Source of the DNA: Psychrobacter arenosus
Lineage (GTDB): Bacteria; Pseudomonadota; Gammaproteobacteria; Pseudomonadales; Moraxellaceae
Length of the DNA stretch: 64,000 bases
Direction: 5' to 3'
NCBI RefSeq assembly: GCF_904848165.1
Contig: NZ_LR884459.1
Location: 1,240,001-1,304,000 of the forward strand
Made by a program: the position numbers and the translations under genes. Of this stretch, positions 57,051 through 64,000 are shown piece by piece (position 1 is the stretch's first letter; each line of letters begins with the position of its first letter). The notes below the pieces were generated by a model. That model did no database searches, was not told where the DNA came from, and saw only the letters and a list, made by a program, of their open reading frames with translations.

Positions 57051-58640
57051 ATGAGTAGCGCTACTGCCTCTACCCCTTCGACCGAGACGCCGCATTATCT
57101 TATGTGGTTTCGCCGCGACTTGCGCAGTCATGATAATACCGCATTAGCGGCCCTTTGTGAGTTGGCTGTGCAGAATAAAGCGACCGTATCCGCGGTGTTT
57201 TTTATTACGCCTGATCAGTGGTATGAGCACGATGCTTCATTCGCGCAGGTCGAGCTGATTTGTCGCACTTTGCCGCTATTGGCCACGGCTTTGCAAGAGC
57301 AGCTGAATATCCCACTGCAAGTGAGCATAGCCCCCACCTTTAACGACTGTATTAAGGAAATAACAGCGCTTTGTAAATCAAAGACTATCACCCATGTCGC
57401 TGCCAACTACGAATATGAAGTGAACGAATTGGCTCGGGATGAGTTACTTACTCAAACGTTAGATAAAGCAGATATCGAATTTACCCGCTATCACGACCAA
57501 TGCCTATTGCCACCTAAGACCGTAACGACTAATGACGATACTATGTATCAAGTCTTTACGCCTTTCTATAAAAAGTGGCAAGCTATCCTCGATGCTAGCC
57601 CGCCTAATTTGCATAATGCGTCCAAGGTTACCGCTACTAATGGCAATGCAGCCGTCAAACCCTTAGCAGAAACGTTAGCGACTATCACTAAACTGCATGA
57701 ACAAACGCTTGCTACTTATCAACAATTCACCCAACAAACAGACGAAGAGGTACAAGGGCTACTAACGCATACGCATGAAGACTATCCTGCCGGTGAATTG
57801 GCAGCCTGTCATCGTTTGGATAATTTCGTAGCGGAAGATATCAACGATTATGACATCAGCCGCGACCGCCCTGCCTTAGATGCGACCAGTCATCTCTCCG
57901 CATATCTCACTATCGGGGCTATCAGCCCGCGCCGCTGCTATCTACAAGCGCAAAAAGCCCTGCATGCTGCTGCCAATAGCGACAATAGTAGTAGCAAAAA
58001 CAAGAACAGCAGTACTGATATTCAACGTTGGATTAGCGAATTAGCCTGGCGCGACTTTTATCGTCACGTCATCTTTGAACGTCCTGATATCGTACGCCAT
58101 AAGGCCTATAAGGTCGAAACGGACGCTAAGATTGACTGGTCGTATGATGCGGATGAGTTTGCACTTTGGTGTGTCGGCAAGACTGGAGTGCCTTTAGTCG
58201 ATGCTGCGATGCGTTGTTTAAATACCACTGGATTTATGCCCAATCGCTTGCGCATGGTGACGGCGATGTTTCTAACCAAAGACTTGCTAATCGATTGGCG
58301 CTTAGGCGAGCGCTACTTTATGCAGCAGCTGATCGATGGTGACTTTGCTTCAAACAATGGCGGTTGGCAATGGAGCGCTTCTACCGGCACAGACTCTGCG
58401 CCCTACTTCCGTATTATGAACCCATTTAGCCAAGGCAAGACCCACGATAAAGACGCTGAATTTATCAAAAAATGGTTACCTGAGCTGAAAGACATTCCTG
58501 CCAGCATGTTGCATGATGAGCAAAAACTCATTAAAGCGCTGAGCAAAGGCGGTCAATTTACCAAAGTAGAATACCCTACCCCTATGGTGGATCATAAAGC
58601 GGCACGACTGGCGACCATTGCGGCTTTTAAAGGGGAATAA
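57051..58640 (+). CDS. phrB: Deoxyribodipyrimidine photolyase (CPD class I)
   Basis: 529-residue flavoprotein that uses blue light to split UV-induced pyrimidine dimers. The N-terminal antenna domain starts LMWFRRDLRSHDNTAL. The FAD domain shows RWISELAWRDFYRHVIF, GVPLVDAAMRCLNTTGFMPN, RLRMVTAMFLTKDLLIDWR and NNGGWQWSASTGTDSAPYFR. It has an inserted Asn/Ser-rich loop (about 308-322). Standing alone, it suits an organism exposed to sunlight. Confidence 0.96.
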   Translation: MSSATASTPSTETPHYLMWFRRDLRSHDNTALAALCELAVQNKATVSAVFFITPDQWYEHDASFAQVELICRTLPLLATALQEQLNIPLQVSIAPTFNDCIKEITALCKSKTITHVAANYEYEVNELARDELLTQTLDKADIEFTRYHDQCLLPPKTVTTNDDTMYQVFTPFYKKWQAILDASPPNLHNASKVTATNGNAAVKPLAETLATITKLHEQTLATYQQFTQQTDEEVQGLLTHTHEDYPAGELAACHRLDNFVAEDINDYDISRDRPALDATSHLSAYLTIGAISPRRCYLQAQKALHAAANSDNSSSKNKNSSTDIQRWISELAWRDFYRHVIFERPDIVRHKAYKVETDAKIDWSYDADEFALWCVGKTGVPLVDAAMRCLNTTGFMPNRLRMVTAMFLTKDLLIDWRLGERYFMQQLIDGDFASNNGGWQWSASTGTDSAPYFRIMNPFSQGKTHDKDAEFIKKWLPELKDIPASMLHDEQKLIKALSKGGQFTKVEYPTPMVDHKAARLATIAAFKGE

Positions 58641-58690
58641 GGGCTAAGACTAACTTGCTATTTAATGAGCGTTTTAATTGCTTGACCATA

Positions 58691-58722
58691 AAAAAGCGCC
58701 CCTTGAAAGAAGGAGCGCTTTA
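58691..58722. terminator. Bidirectional terminator between phrB and the DUF4230 gene
   Basis: AAAGCGC-CCTT pairs with AAGG-GCGCTTT (one mismatch) with A and T runs. It separates two converging genes. Confidence 0.7.
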
Positions 58723-58747
58723 TAGAGGAATCAGTAATAAGCATACG

Positions 58748-59509
58748 TTATGGCATAACTTGGCAAGCCCCAGCGCCTTGGGTCGTTACAGAAACCGTAG
58801 CGCCAGTTAAGGCAAACAGTTGCTCGACTTGCTCTTTAGCATTCTTCTCCGCCTGTATCATGACCTCGTCTTGGCAAGCCCGCTCTAAAACTTCTTTTTT
58901 AGCGCTAATCTGTGCCTCTTTCAAAATTTTAGGATCCGCCTCTAGCATCCCAAATAAACCCGCCTGCCAATCATAGACTTCAATATCATCGAGATAGACT
59001 GAAAAAATCTCTGAAGGCGGTAAGGTCACCATAATATTAGGCATGATAGTTAAAGGCGCATCTGGATTAAGACCTGCGCTCTCTGCTTCCTGTTGCACCT
59101 TTTCTATTTGCTCGGCAGTAGGCTCAGTGACTTGCACCATCTCATTGCCTAGCTTACTTAAATCTACCCCAGCGACCACGCGGCCACGGGCAATAAACAG
59201 CCCTTTTTGCTCATCTTGCCACAAACGCTGCCAAGTGCCTTCGCGTTGACTGGTAATCACAGTATCCACATTAAAAGCAACGGTCTCTAGCCGATTTAAC
59301 TTTTGAATACGACTCACCACCCCTTCACGACTCACCGTCTGAATGGTAGGGCCTTTGGGTGCTGACAAGTTTTGCCACAGCATATAACCTGCCGCCAGCG
59401 CCAACAGTAAAGTCAGTAACCCTAACAAACCCTTAGAGCCGCCACCTTTAGGAGCAGCCTGCAGAGGGCTAGGTTGCGCAGGGGTATTCGGCTGAGGTTT
59501 CTTTAGCAT
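58748..59509 (-). CDS. Membrane-anchored DUF4230 protein
   Basis: 253 residues. A Pro/Gly-rich cytoplasmic N-terminus, one transmembrane helix (about 29-45) and an extracytoplasmic DUF4230-like domain: RLETVAFNVDTVIT, ARGRVVAGVDLSKLG, and IMVTLPPSEIFSVYLDDIEV. A C-terminal helical stretch ends in CQVMP. The function of DUF4230 is unknown. The family match is from pattern, not a search. Confidence 0.72.
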   Translation of the reverse strand: MLKKPQPNTPAQPSPLQAAPKGGGSKGLLGLLTLLLALAAGYMLWQNLSAPKGPTIQTVSREGVVSRIQKLNRLETVAFNVDTVITSQREGTWQRLWQDEQKGLFIARGRVVAGVDLSKLGNEMVQVTEPTAEQIEKVQQEAESAGLNPDAPLTIMPNIMVTLPPSEIFSVYLDDIEVYDWQAGLFGMLEADPKILKEAQISAKKEVLERACQDEVMIQAEKNAKEQVEQLFALTGATVSVTTQGAGACQVMP

Positions 59510-60068
59510 AGTCTCTTCTCGCTTTATTTTGAGTCACTATCTGAGCCGCTAATGGGCGCACTGTAGCAACCTTCTGATTATTTTAAGCCGGGAGCTCCGA
59601 GTCTATTCTGACCCCTAGTAGCTGCCTAAGCTGAATGCATAGCTTTCTCTTATATGGGGACTCACCGCCCATAAATCAGTAATTTTTACTTAATTACTAC
59701 CACCCAATAGCTAGCGTCATTTTAATAGCGATAATATGATAAATTTGACCCAAACTCATAATAATTATCCTATAGTTAGCTTAAATAACCGTTAGGTGAG
59801 GCTATAAAACATTCATAAATAATATTTTGCTATTGGCGGGTTTCTATTCCCCTATCTGAAATTTCGTTTCGCTCTACAAATCTAGCCTAATCCATCATAA
59901 ATATTCTGATAAATAAATATTAGTGGCTATGGGCTAAGCGTCAACGTTTACAAGGGTTTTCCCAGCTGTCCATTACCCTACAGAGAAAAAGTCATTGCGT
60001 CTGCAGTCAAGTTTACCTACCATAGTCAGATTGCCTATTATTAATACAGTTAAGGTTGCTTGACACAT
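59510..60068. other. 0.56-kb intergenic region upstream of proS
   Basis: No gene was seen. A weak sigma-70-like pair TTTACC-N18-TATTAT ends about 28 bp before the proS ATG. Otherwise the stretch is AT-rich with no clear structure. Confidence 0.4.
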
Positions 60069-61784
60069 ATGAAAGCCAGTCAGTTTTTATTCGCGACATT
60101 GAAAGAAACGCCTAGCGATGCCGACATCGCCTCGAGCCAATTGATGGTGCGAGCCGGTCTTATTCGTAAGATGGCTTCAGGCCTCTATATTTGGTTGCCG
60201 ATGGGCCTACGCGTCCTGCAACAAGTAGAGCGTATCGTCCGTGAAGAGATGTTGCGTATCGGTAGTTTAGAAGTGCTGATGCCGATGGTGCAGCCCGCAG
60301 AGCTGTGGGAAAAGACCGGTCGTATTGAAGACTACGGTCCTGAGCTATTGCGTTTCGCTGACCGCCATGAGCGCGGTTTCGTCCTAGGCCCTACTCACGA
60401 AGAAGTGATCACCAATCTCGCCCAAGGTGAATTGCGCAGCTATAAGCAACTGCCGATGACCTTCTTCCAGATTCAAGGGAAGTTCCGCGATGAGATTCGC
60501 CCACGCTTTGGTGTGATGCGGGCGCGTGAGTTCACAATGAAAGACGCCTACTCTTTCCATGTGGACCAAGCTTCTTTAGCAGACACTTACCAAGACATGT
60601 TTGAAGCTTATACCCGTATCTTTACGCGTTTAGGCTTAGACTTCCGTCCTGTGCTAGCGGATACCGGCTCTATCGGTGGTTTTGCCTCGCATGAGTTCCA
60701 TGTGTTGGCAGACAGTGGTGAAGACGATATCGCCTTCTCTACAGATTCTGACTATGCCGCGAACGTTGAATTGGCAGAAGCCATCTGTACAACTGAGCGT
60801 CAAGCGCCAACCCAAGAGCGTGCTAACGTAGCTACGGTCAATATGCCCACTTGTGAGCAAGTCGCTGAGCATTTGGATATCCCATTATCACAAACGGTGA
60901 AAACCTTAATCGCGAACGGTCATGATGCTGAGGGCAATCCGCAATTGGTCGCGCTAGTGATTCGTGGTGACCATACGCTAAACACCATCAAAGCTGAAAA
61001 AATCGAAGAAGTCGATGTGCCTTTCACCATGGCTTCTGATGAAGACATAAAAAAGGCTGGTCTGCTTAAAGGTTACATCGGTGTTGATTTAGAGATGCCA
61101 GTATTCGTTGACCGTGCTGCGGCTGCCCTCTCTGATTTCGTCAGTGGTGCCAACGTCGCTGACCAGCATAGCACTGGTGTGAACTGGGACCGTGATGCCA
61201 CTATCACCCGCGTTGTCGATATCCGTAATGTTGTTGAAGGCGATGCTTCGCCAGACGGTAAAGGTACGATTCAGATTAAGCGTGGTATCGAAGTCGGCCA
61301 TATCTTCCAGTTGGGCGACAAGTACTCGAAAGCGCTAGGCTGCTCAGTCTCTGGCGAAGATGGCAAACCCGTCACCTTAATGATGGGTTGTTATGGTATC
61401 GGTGTGAGCCGTATCGTAGCGGCGGCTATCGAGCAGAATAACGACGAAAACGGCATCATCTGGCCACAAACGCCGGACCTAGCTGACTCTATCGCGCCGT
61501 TCGATGTGGCTATCGTGCCCATGAAGTCGAAAGAAGAAACCGTCATGCAGACGGCTGAAGCCCTGTATGAAGAGCTGAAAGCTAAAGGTATCAATGTGGT
61601 CCTAGACGACCGTAATGAGCGTCCTGGGGTCAAATTCGCCGATTTAGAGTTAGTCGGTATTCCGCATCGTATCGTGGTCTCAGATCGTAACTTAGCTGAG
61701 AATAAATACGAGTATGTGAATCGCCGTGATAGCGAAAAGCAATTGCTGAGCCGTGAAGAGCTTTTGGCTAAAGTAACGGGCTAG
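60069..61784 (+). CDS. proS: Prolyl-tRNA synthetase
   Basis: 571-residue class II synthetase with an editing insertion, the bacterial type. It starts [20 protein letters not shown]; motif 2 is in [20 protein letters not shown] and motif 3 in [17 protein letters not shown]. The YbaK-like editing domain lies between (about 230-380). The ATG at 60069 matches the family start but AAGG is 13 bases away. A TTG three codons upstream is better placed for that site, so a few molecules may carry three extra residues. Confidence 0.98.
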   Translation: MKASQFLFATLKETPSDADIASSQLMVRAGLIRKMASGLYIWLPMGLRVLQQVERIVREEMLRIGSLEVLMPMVQPAELWEKTGRIEDYGPELLRFADRHERGFVLGPTHEEVITNLAQGELRSYKQLPMTFFQIQGKFRDEIRPRFGVMRAREFTMKDAYSFHVDQASLADTYQDMFEAYTRIFTRLGLDFRPVLADTGSIGGFASHEFHVLADSGEDDIAFSTDSDYAANVELAEAICTTERQAPTQERANVATVNMPTCEQVAEHLDIPLSQTVKTLIANGHDAEGNPQLVALVIRGDHTLNTIKAEKIEEVDVPFTMASDEDIKKAGLLKGYIGVDLEMPVFVDRAAAALSDFVSGANVADQHSTGVNWDRDATITRVVDIRNVVEGDASPDGKGTIQIKRGIEVGHIFQLGDKYSKALGCSVSGEDGKPVTLMMGCYGIGVSRIVAAAIEQNNDENGIIWPQTPDLADSIAPFDVAIVPMKSKEETVMQTAEALYEELKAKGINVVLDDRNERPGVKFADLELVGIPHRIVVSDRNLAENKYEYVNRRDSEKQLLSREELLAKVTG

Positions 61785-61816
61785 AATTAGCGGCTAGTCC
61801 CTTAATTTAGCCAAAA

Positions 61817-61852
61817 TAAAAAGACCCTCGATTTAGATTGAGGGTCTTTTTT
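61817..61852 (+). terminator. Terminator of proS (also faces the LprI-like gene)
   Basis: AAAAAGACCCTC pairs with GAGGGTCTTTTTT, with an A run before and a T run after, 30 bp past the proS stop. Confidence 0.85.
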
Positions 61853-61888
61853 ATGCTAAAACTTATTATGTCTACTATGAATAGCTAT

Positions 61889-62287
61889 CTACTTAACTTT
61901 ATATTTATTCATTAAAAACTTAGTTCTATTCTGCGTCTCATTAGCGGTACAGAGGTTATCAGCTATCATTTGATATACGACCATATTATTCATAGGTGCT
62001 GAATCGTCACTATTGTCGCATTTAGCATTACGCTTTTTTAGCCAAGCCAATTGCTCACTATCCAACTGTTTTTTCTGAGCAGTAGATAATTTATTGTGAA
62101 TTTTCTTATAAGTCTGGTTTAGACGTTTCTTTTCTGCCGCTACCGCCTTATCCGCACAATCAACTGAATCCTCCATATGAAGCTCTTCACAAACATAGTT
62201 GTTTTGTTTAAAAGCCGCTTGTGAGGATTGCATAGTGAATACAGACAATGCTAAAGCTAAAGTCGTAAAGCCCAATGATTTTTTCAT
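61889..62287 (-). CDS. Secreted LprI-like (DUF1311) protein
   Basis: 132 residues with a signal peptide (1 to about 24, ending SSQA). The mature part fits the DUF1311/LprI pattern: two-helix core with KKQLDSEQLAWLKKRNAKCD and paired cysteines (CEEL, CADKA, AKCDN, NLCTA) that suggest two disulfides. Some LprI proteins inhibit lysozyme. That role here is an inference. The strong Lys content suggests a basic periplasmic protein. Confidence 0.78.
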   Translation of the reverse strand: MKKSLGFTTLALALSVFTMQSSQAAFKQNNYVCEELHMEDSVDCADKAVAAEKKRLNQTYKKIHNKLSTAQKKQLDSEQLAWLKKRNAKCDNSDDSAPMNNMVVYQMIADNLCTANETQNRTKFLMNKYKVK

Positions 62288-62364
62288 ATAGTAACCTTTT
62301 TTTAATAATTTCAGTAGTTTATATAGGATAAGTACTAAATATTAATTTATTTAATAACATTTGT

Positions 62365-63234
62365 CTACTGTCTTATCAAACGGCTAGCCTTTGGCAACAA
62401 CGATAAATCACTAACGCGGCAAGGATTAATATCAATACCGCCACGACGCGTATACCAAGCACGTACCATCAGTTTAGTTGGCGCGAAATAATCCGTTAAA
62501 TCAGCGAATATTTGCTCAACGCATTGCTCATGAAAGCCATTATGCTGACGAAAGCTTAAGATATAGGTTAATAGTTTGCTCTCATCGACACTAGCGGTGG
62601 TACTCATCTCAATCGCTAACGTTCCCCAATCCGGTTGATCGGTTACGGGGCAATTACTGCGCAGTAAATCAGAATACAGTTGATAGTCTTGGCTGCTCTC
62701 GCCAGCAGTCTCTACTGCCCCTAGCAAACTCGCATCGGGATGCTCAGTTAGCGCTATTTTGCTATTTTGGCCTTCGAGAGCTTTATCAATGCAGCGACCT
62801 TGCGGTTGCTCAATTAATAACCCTGTCTCACTACCCACTTCTGCTAGAGCAAATAAACTGACTACCACTGGAGCACCAACACATTCCGATAAATCCTTAG
62901 TGATGGTCGCCTCTACTGTTTGCCAATCCGCAAACTCAGTGAAGTTCAGACTGTTTAAATACAGCTTCAGCGATTTCGACTCAACGATATTGGGTGAGGT
63001 CGCAGGGATAGCAAAGCGCGCTAGTGCCACTTGCGAAATCCCTTGTGGATTGACCCAAGAGACTTCAAAAGCATGCCACCAATCCACACCTACCGTCAGA
63101 GTATCCAGTTGACGTGACTCATTCTGCCCTAAGATAACATCGCGACCCAGCTGGCGTGGTATCGCATAGAGTGATTCAGGATGGTAAGTTTTGGGATAGC
63201 TGGTGGACTCGCCTAAGACGCCGTGGATACTCAT
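62365..63234 (-). CDS. queF: NADPH-dependent preQ0 reductase, type II
   Basis: 289-residue enzyme that reduces the nitrile of preQ0 to preQ1 in queuosine synthesis. The long (YqcD) form has two tunnel-fold halves. Key parts are ESKSLKLYLNSLNF (about 85), the catalytic cysteine and aspartate in CPVTDQPDWG (about 195-204), and QHNGFHEQCVEQIF. Together with queG at 8.9 kb it shows a full queuosine pathway is likely. Confidence 0.96.
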   Translation of the reverse strand: MSIHGVLGESTSYPKTYHPESLYAIPRQLGRDVILGQNESRQLDTLTVGVDWWHAFEVSWVNPQGISQVALARFAIPATSPNIVESKSLKLYLNSLNFTEFADWQTVEATITKDLSECVGAPVVVSLFALAEVGSETGLLIEQPQGRCIDKALEGQNSKIALTEHPDASLLGAVETAGESSQDYQLYSDLLRSNCPVTDQPDWGTLAIEMSTTASVDESKLLTYILSFRQHNGFHEQCVEQIFADLTDYFAPTKLMVRAWYTRRGGIDINPCRVSDLSLLPKASRLIRQ

Positions 63235-63639
63235 AAAAAACCTTTAATAGTTGCTAATAAGAAACGAGCGCTATCTTACAGGAATAATAAGAAAGCCGGA
63301 TTATGAATTTGGGTTACCGTGGTGGAAATTTGCTAATTTTACCCCTTTATTCGCAGTGAATTGATGTGAAAAATGGCATGATTCAGCCGCATTGTTCGCC
63401 TAAATTTACGGGGAATAATTTAGCTTAATATCTCTTAAAAAAAGGCTTATAATCCAACGTTTAAACTAAGACTATATTGTCACTCGCAAAGTACTACGAC
63501 CTCAGCCTAGCCCCTCCGCTAGCTAAAATAGACCCGCGTACTCAGCCAGTTCATCATTCAGTCCATCTACTACCCTATTTATTTGCCACCATTTCACCTT
63601 ATCAGGGAATGGGGCGTACTGGTGCTATAAGGAAATACC
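63235..63639. other. 405-bp intergenic region between queF and the AmiS/UreI gene
   Basis: No gene was seen and no known riboswitch was recognised. The 3' part before the channel gene is GC-richer and ends in AAGGAAATACCC, a good ribosome binding site. Confidence 0.4.
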
Positions 63640-64000
63640 CATGTTAGGCTTAACCTTGCTGTTTGTTGGGGCAGTTTTATTTATTAACGGTCTATGGCTG
63701 CTAGGCAAAATTGAAGACAAAGAAGTGACCGTCATCAATTTACTGGTCGGCTTACTCAGCTTCCTTATTGCCGTATATTTGGTCTTTAACCCCGCGCAAG
63801 ATATTAAATTAATCAGTGCTGGTGCTTTTACTTTCCTATTTGCCTTTACCTATCTGTGGGTCGGCGCCAACCAGTTTCTGCAGGCAAACTCTAAAGGATT
63901 GGGCTGGTTTTGCTTCTTTGTCAGTCTTACCGCGTTAAGCATTGCCCTCAACGCCACCTTTCATGTCAGCATGGAATTTAGCGGCTGGAGTATCTTTAAC
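63640..64000 (+). CDS. AmiS/UreI family urea or amide channel, N-terminal part
   Basis: At least 120 residues, open at the right edge. Translation begins MLGLTLLFVGAVLFINGLWL and continues into GAFTFLFAFTYLWVGANQFL and GLGWFCFFVSLTALSIALNA. These are the first three or four helices of the six-helix AmiS/UreI family. These inner-membrane channels import urea or short amides and usually lie near urease or amidase genes. The substrate cannot be judged from this part. Confidence 0.85.

Noticed and set aside
63235..63639. A guanidine or urea-related riboswitch upstream of the AmiS/UreI gene
   Set aside because: I looked for the conserved sequences of the known guanidine riboswitch classes and did not find them.

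Overview
The window looks like core chromosome of a gammaproteobacterium of the Moraxellaceae, most like Psychrobacter. This is an inference from gene order (yceD-rpmF-fabD-fabG-acpP without plsX/fabH, accD-folC-SPOR gene, mreBCD-maf-rng), from protein sequences that resemble but clearly differ from E. coli, and from moderate GC with AT-rich spacers. No rRNA gene, CRISPR array, intact prophage or intact insertion sequence was seen. One tRNA gene was found.

Layout. 0-6 kb: end of a DUF421 membrane-protein gene, a cold-shock gene, and the branched-chain amino-acid genes ilvB-ilvN-ilvC. 6-17 kb: a DUF4124 protein, NAD(P)HX repair enzyme, queG, kbp, the fatty-acid cluster fabD-fabG-acpP, yceD-rpmF, epmC and yciO. 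17-32 kb: the S10, spc and alpha ribosomal superoperon, all on the minus strand, from rpsJ to rplQ with rpoA and secY. 32-37 kb: rng, maf, mreD, mreC, mreB. 38-42 kb: gatC-gatA-gatB and tRNA-Pro(GGG). 42-48 kb: the only clearly accessory stretch, with integration-site-like repeats beside the tRNA, a three-gene toxin-antitoxin-like module, a DUF1853 gene, a putative outer-membrane barrel plus lipoprotein pair, and a DUF2726 gene. 48-57 kb: SPOR/LysM protein, folC, accD, trpA, a PIN-domain toxin-antitoxin pair, trpB, trpF. 57-64 kb: photolyase, DUF4230 protein, proS, LprI-like protein, queF and the start of an AmiS/UreI channel gene.

How it works together. Most genes serve growth: translation (ribosome, RNA polymerase alpha, Sec translocon, GatCAB transamidation, ProS, tRNA-Pro, EF-P hydroxylase, queuosine steps), envelope building (MreBCD, Acc/Fab, SPOR, lipoproteins) and amino-acid synthesis (Ilv, Trp). 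Several strong minus-strand promoters can be read directly. The S10, spc and tRNA-Pro promoters share a TTGCAA -35 element.

Most interesting observations: (1) a toxin gene followed by what looks like a HigA antitoxin split into two overlapping genes, one carrying a BrnA-like segment, with a promoter-embedded inverted repeat, and flanked by two nearly identical terminators; (2) a PIN toxin-antitoxin pair between trpB and trpA; (3) a 408-bp gap inside the spc operon between rpsH and rplF, holding a promoter whose start region resembles the spc promoter; (4) short tandem repeats with 18-21 bp periods upstream of fabD, mreB and trpF/phrB; (5) two clusters of C-rich palindromic repeats at gene ends.
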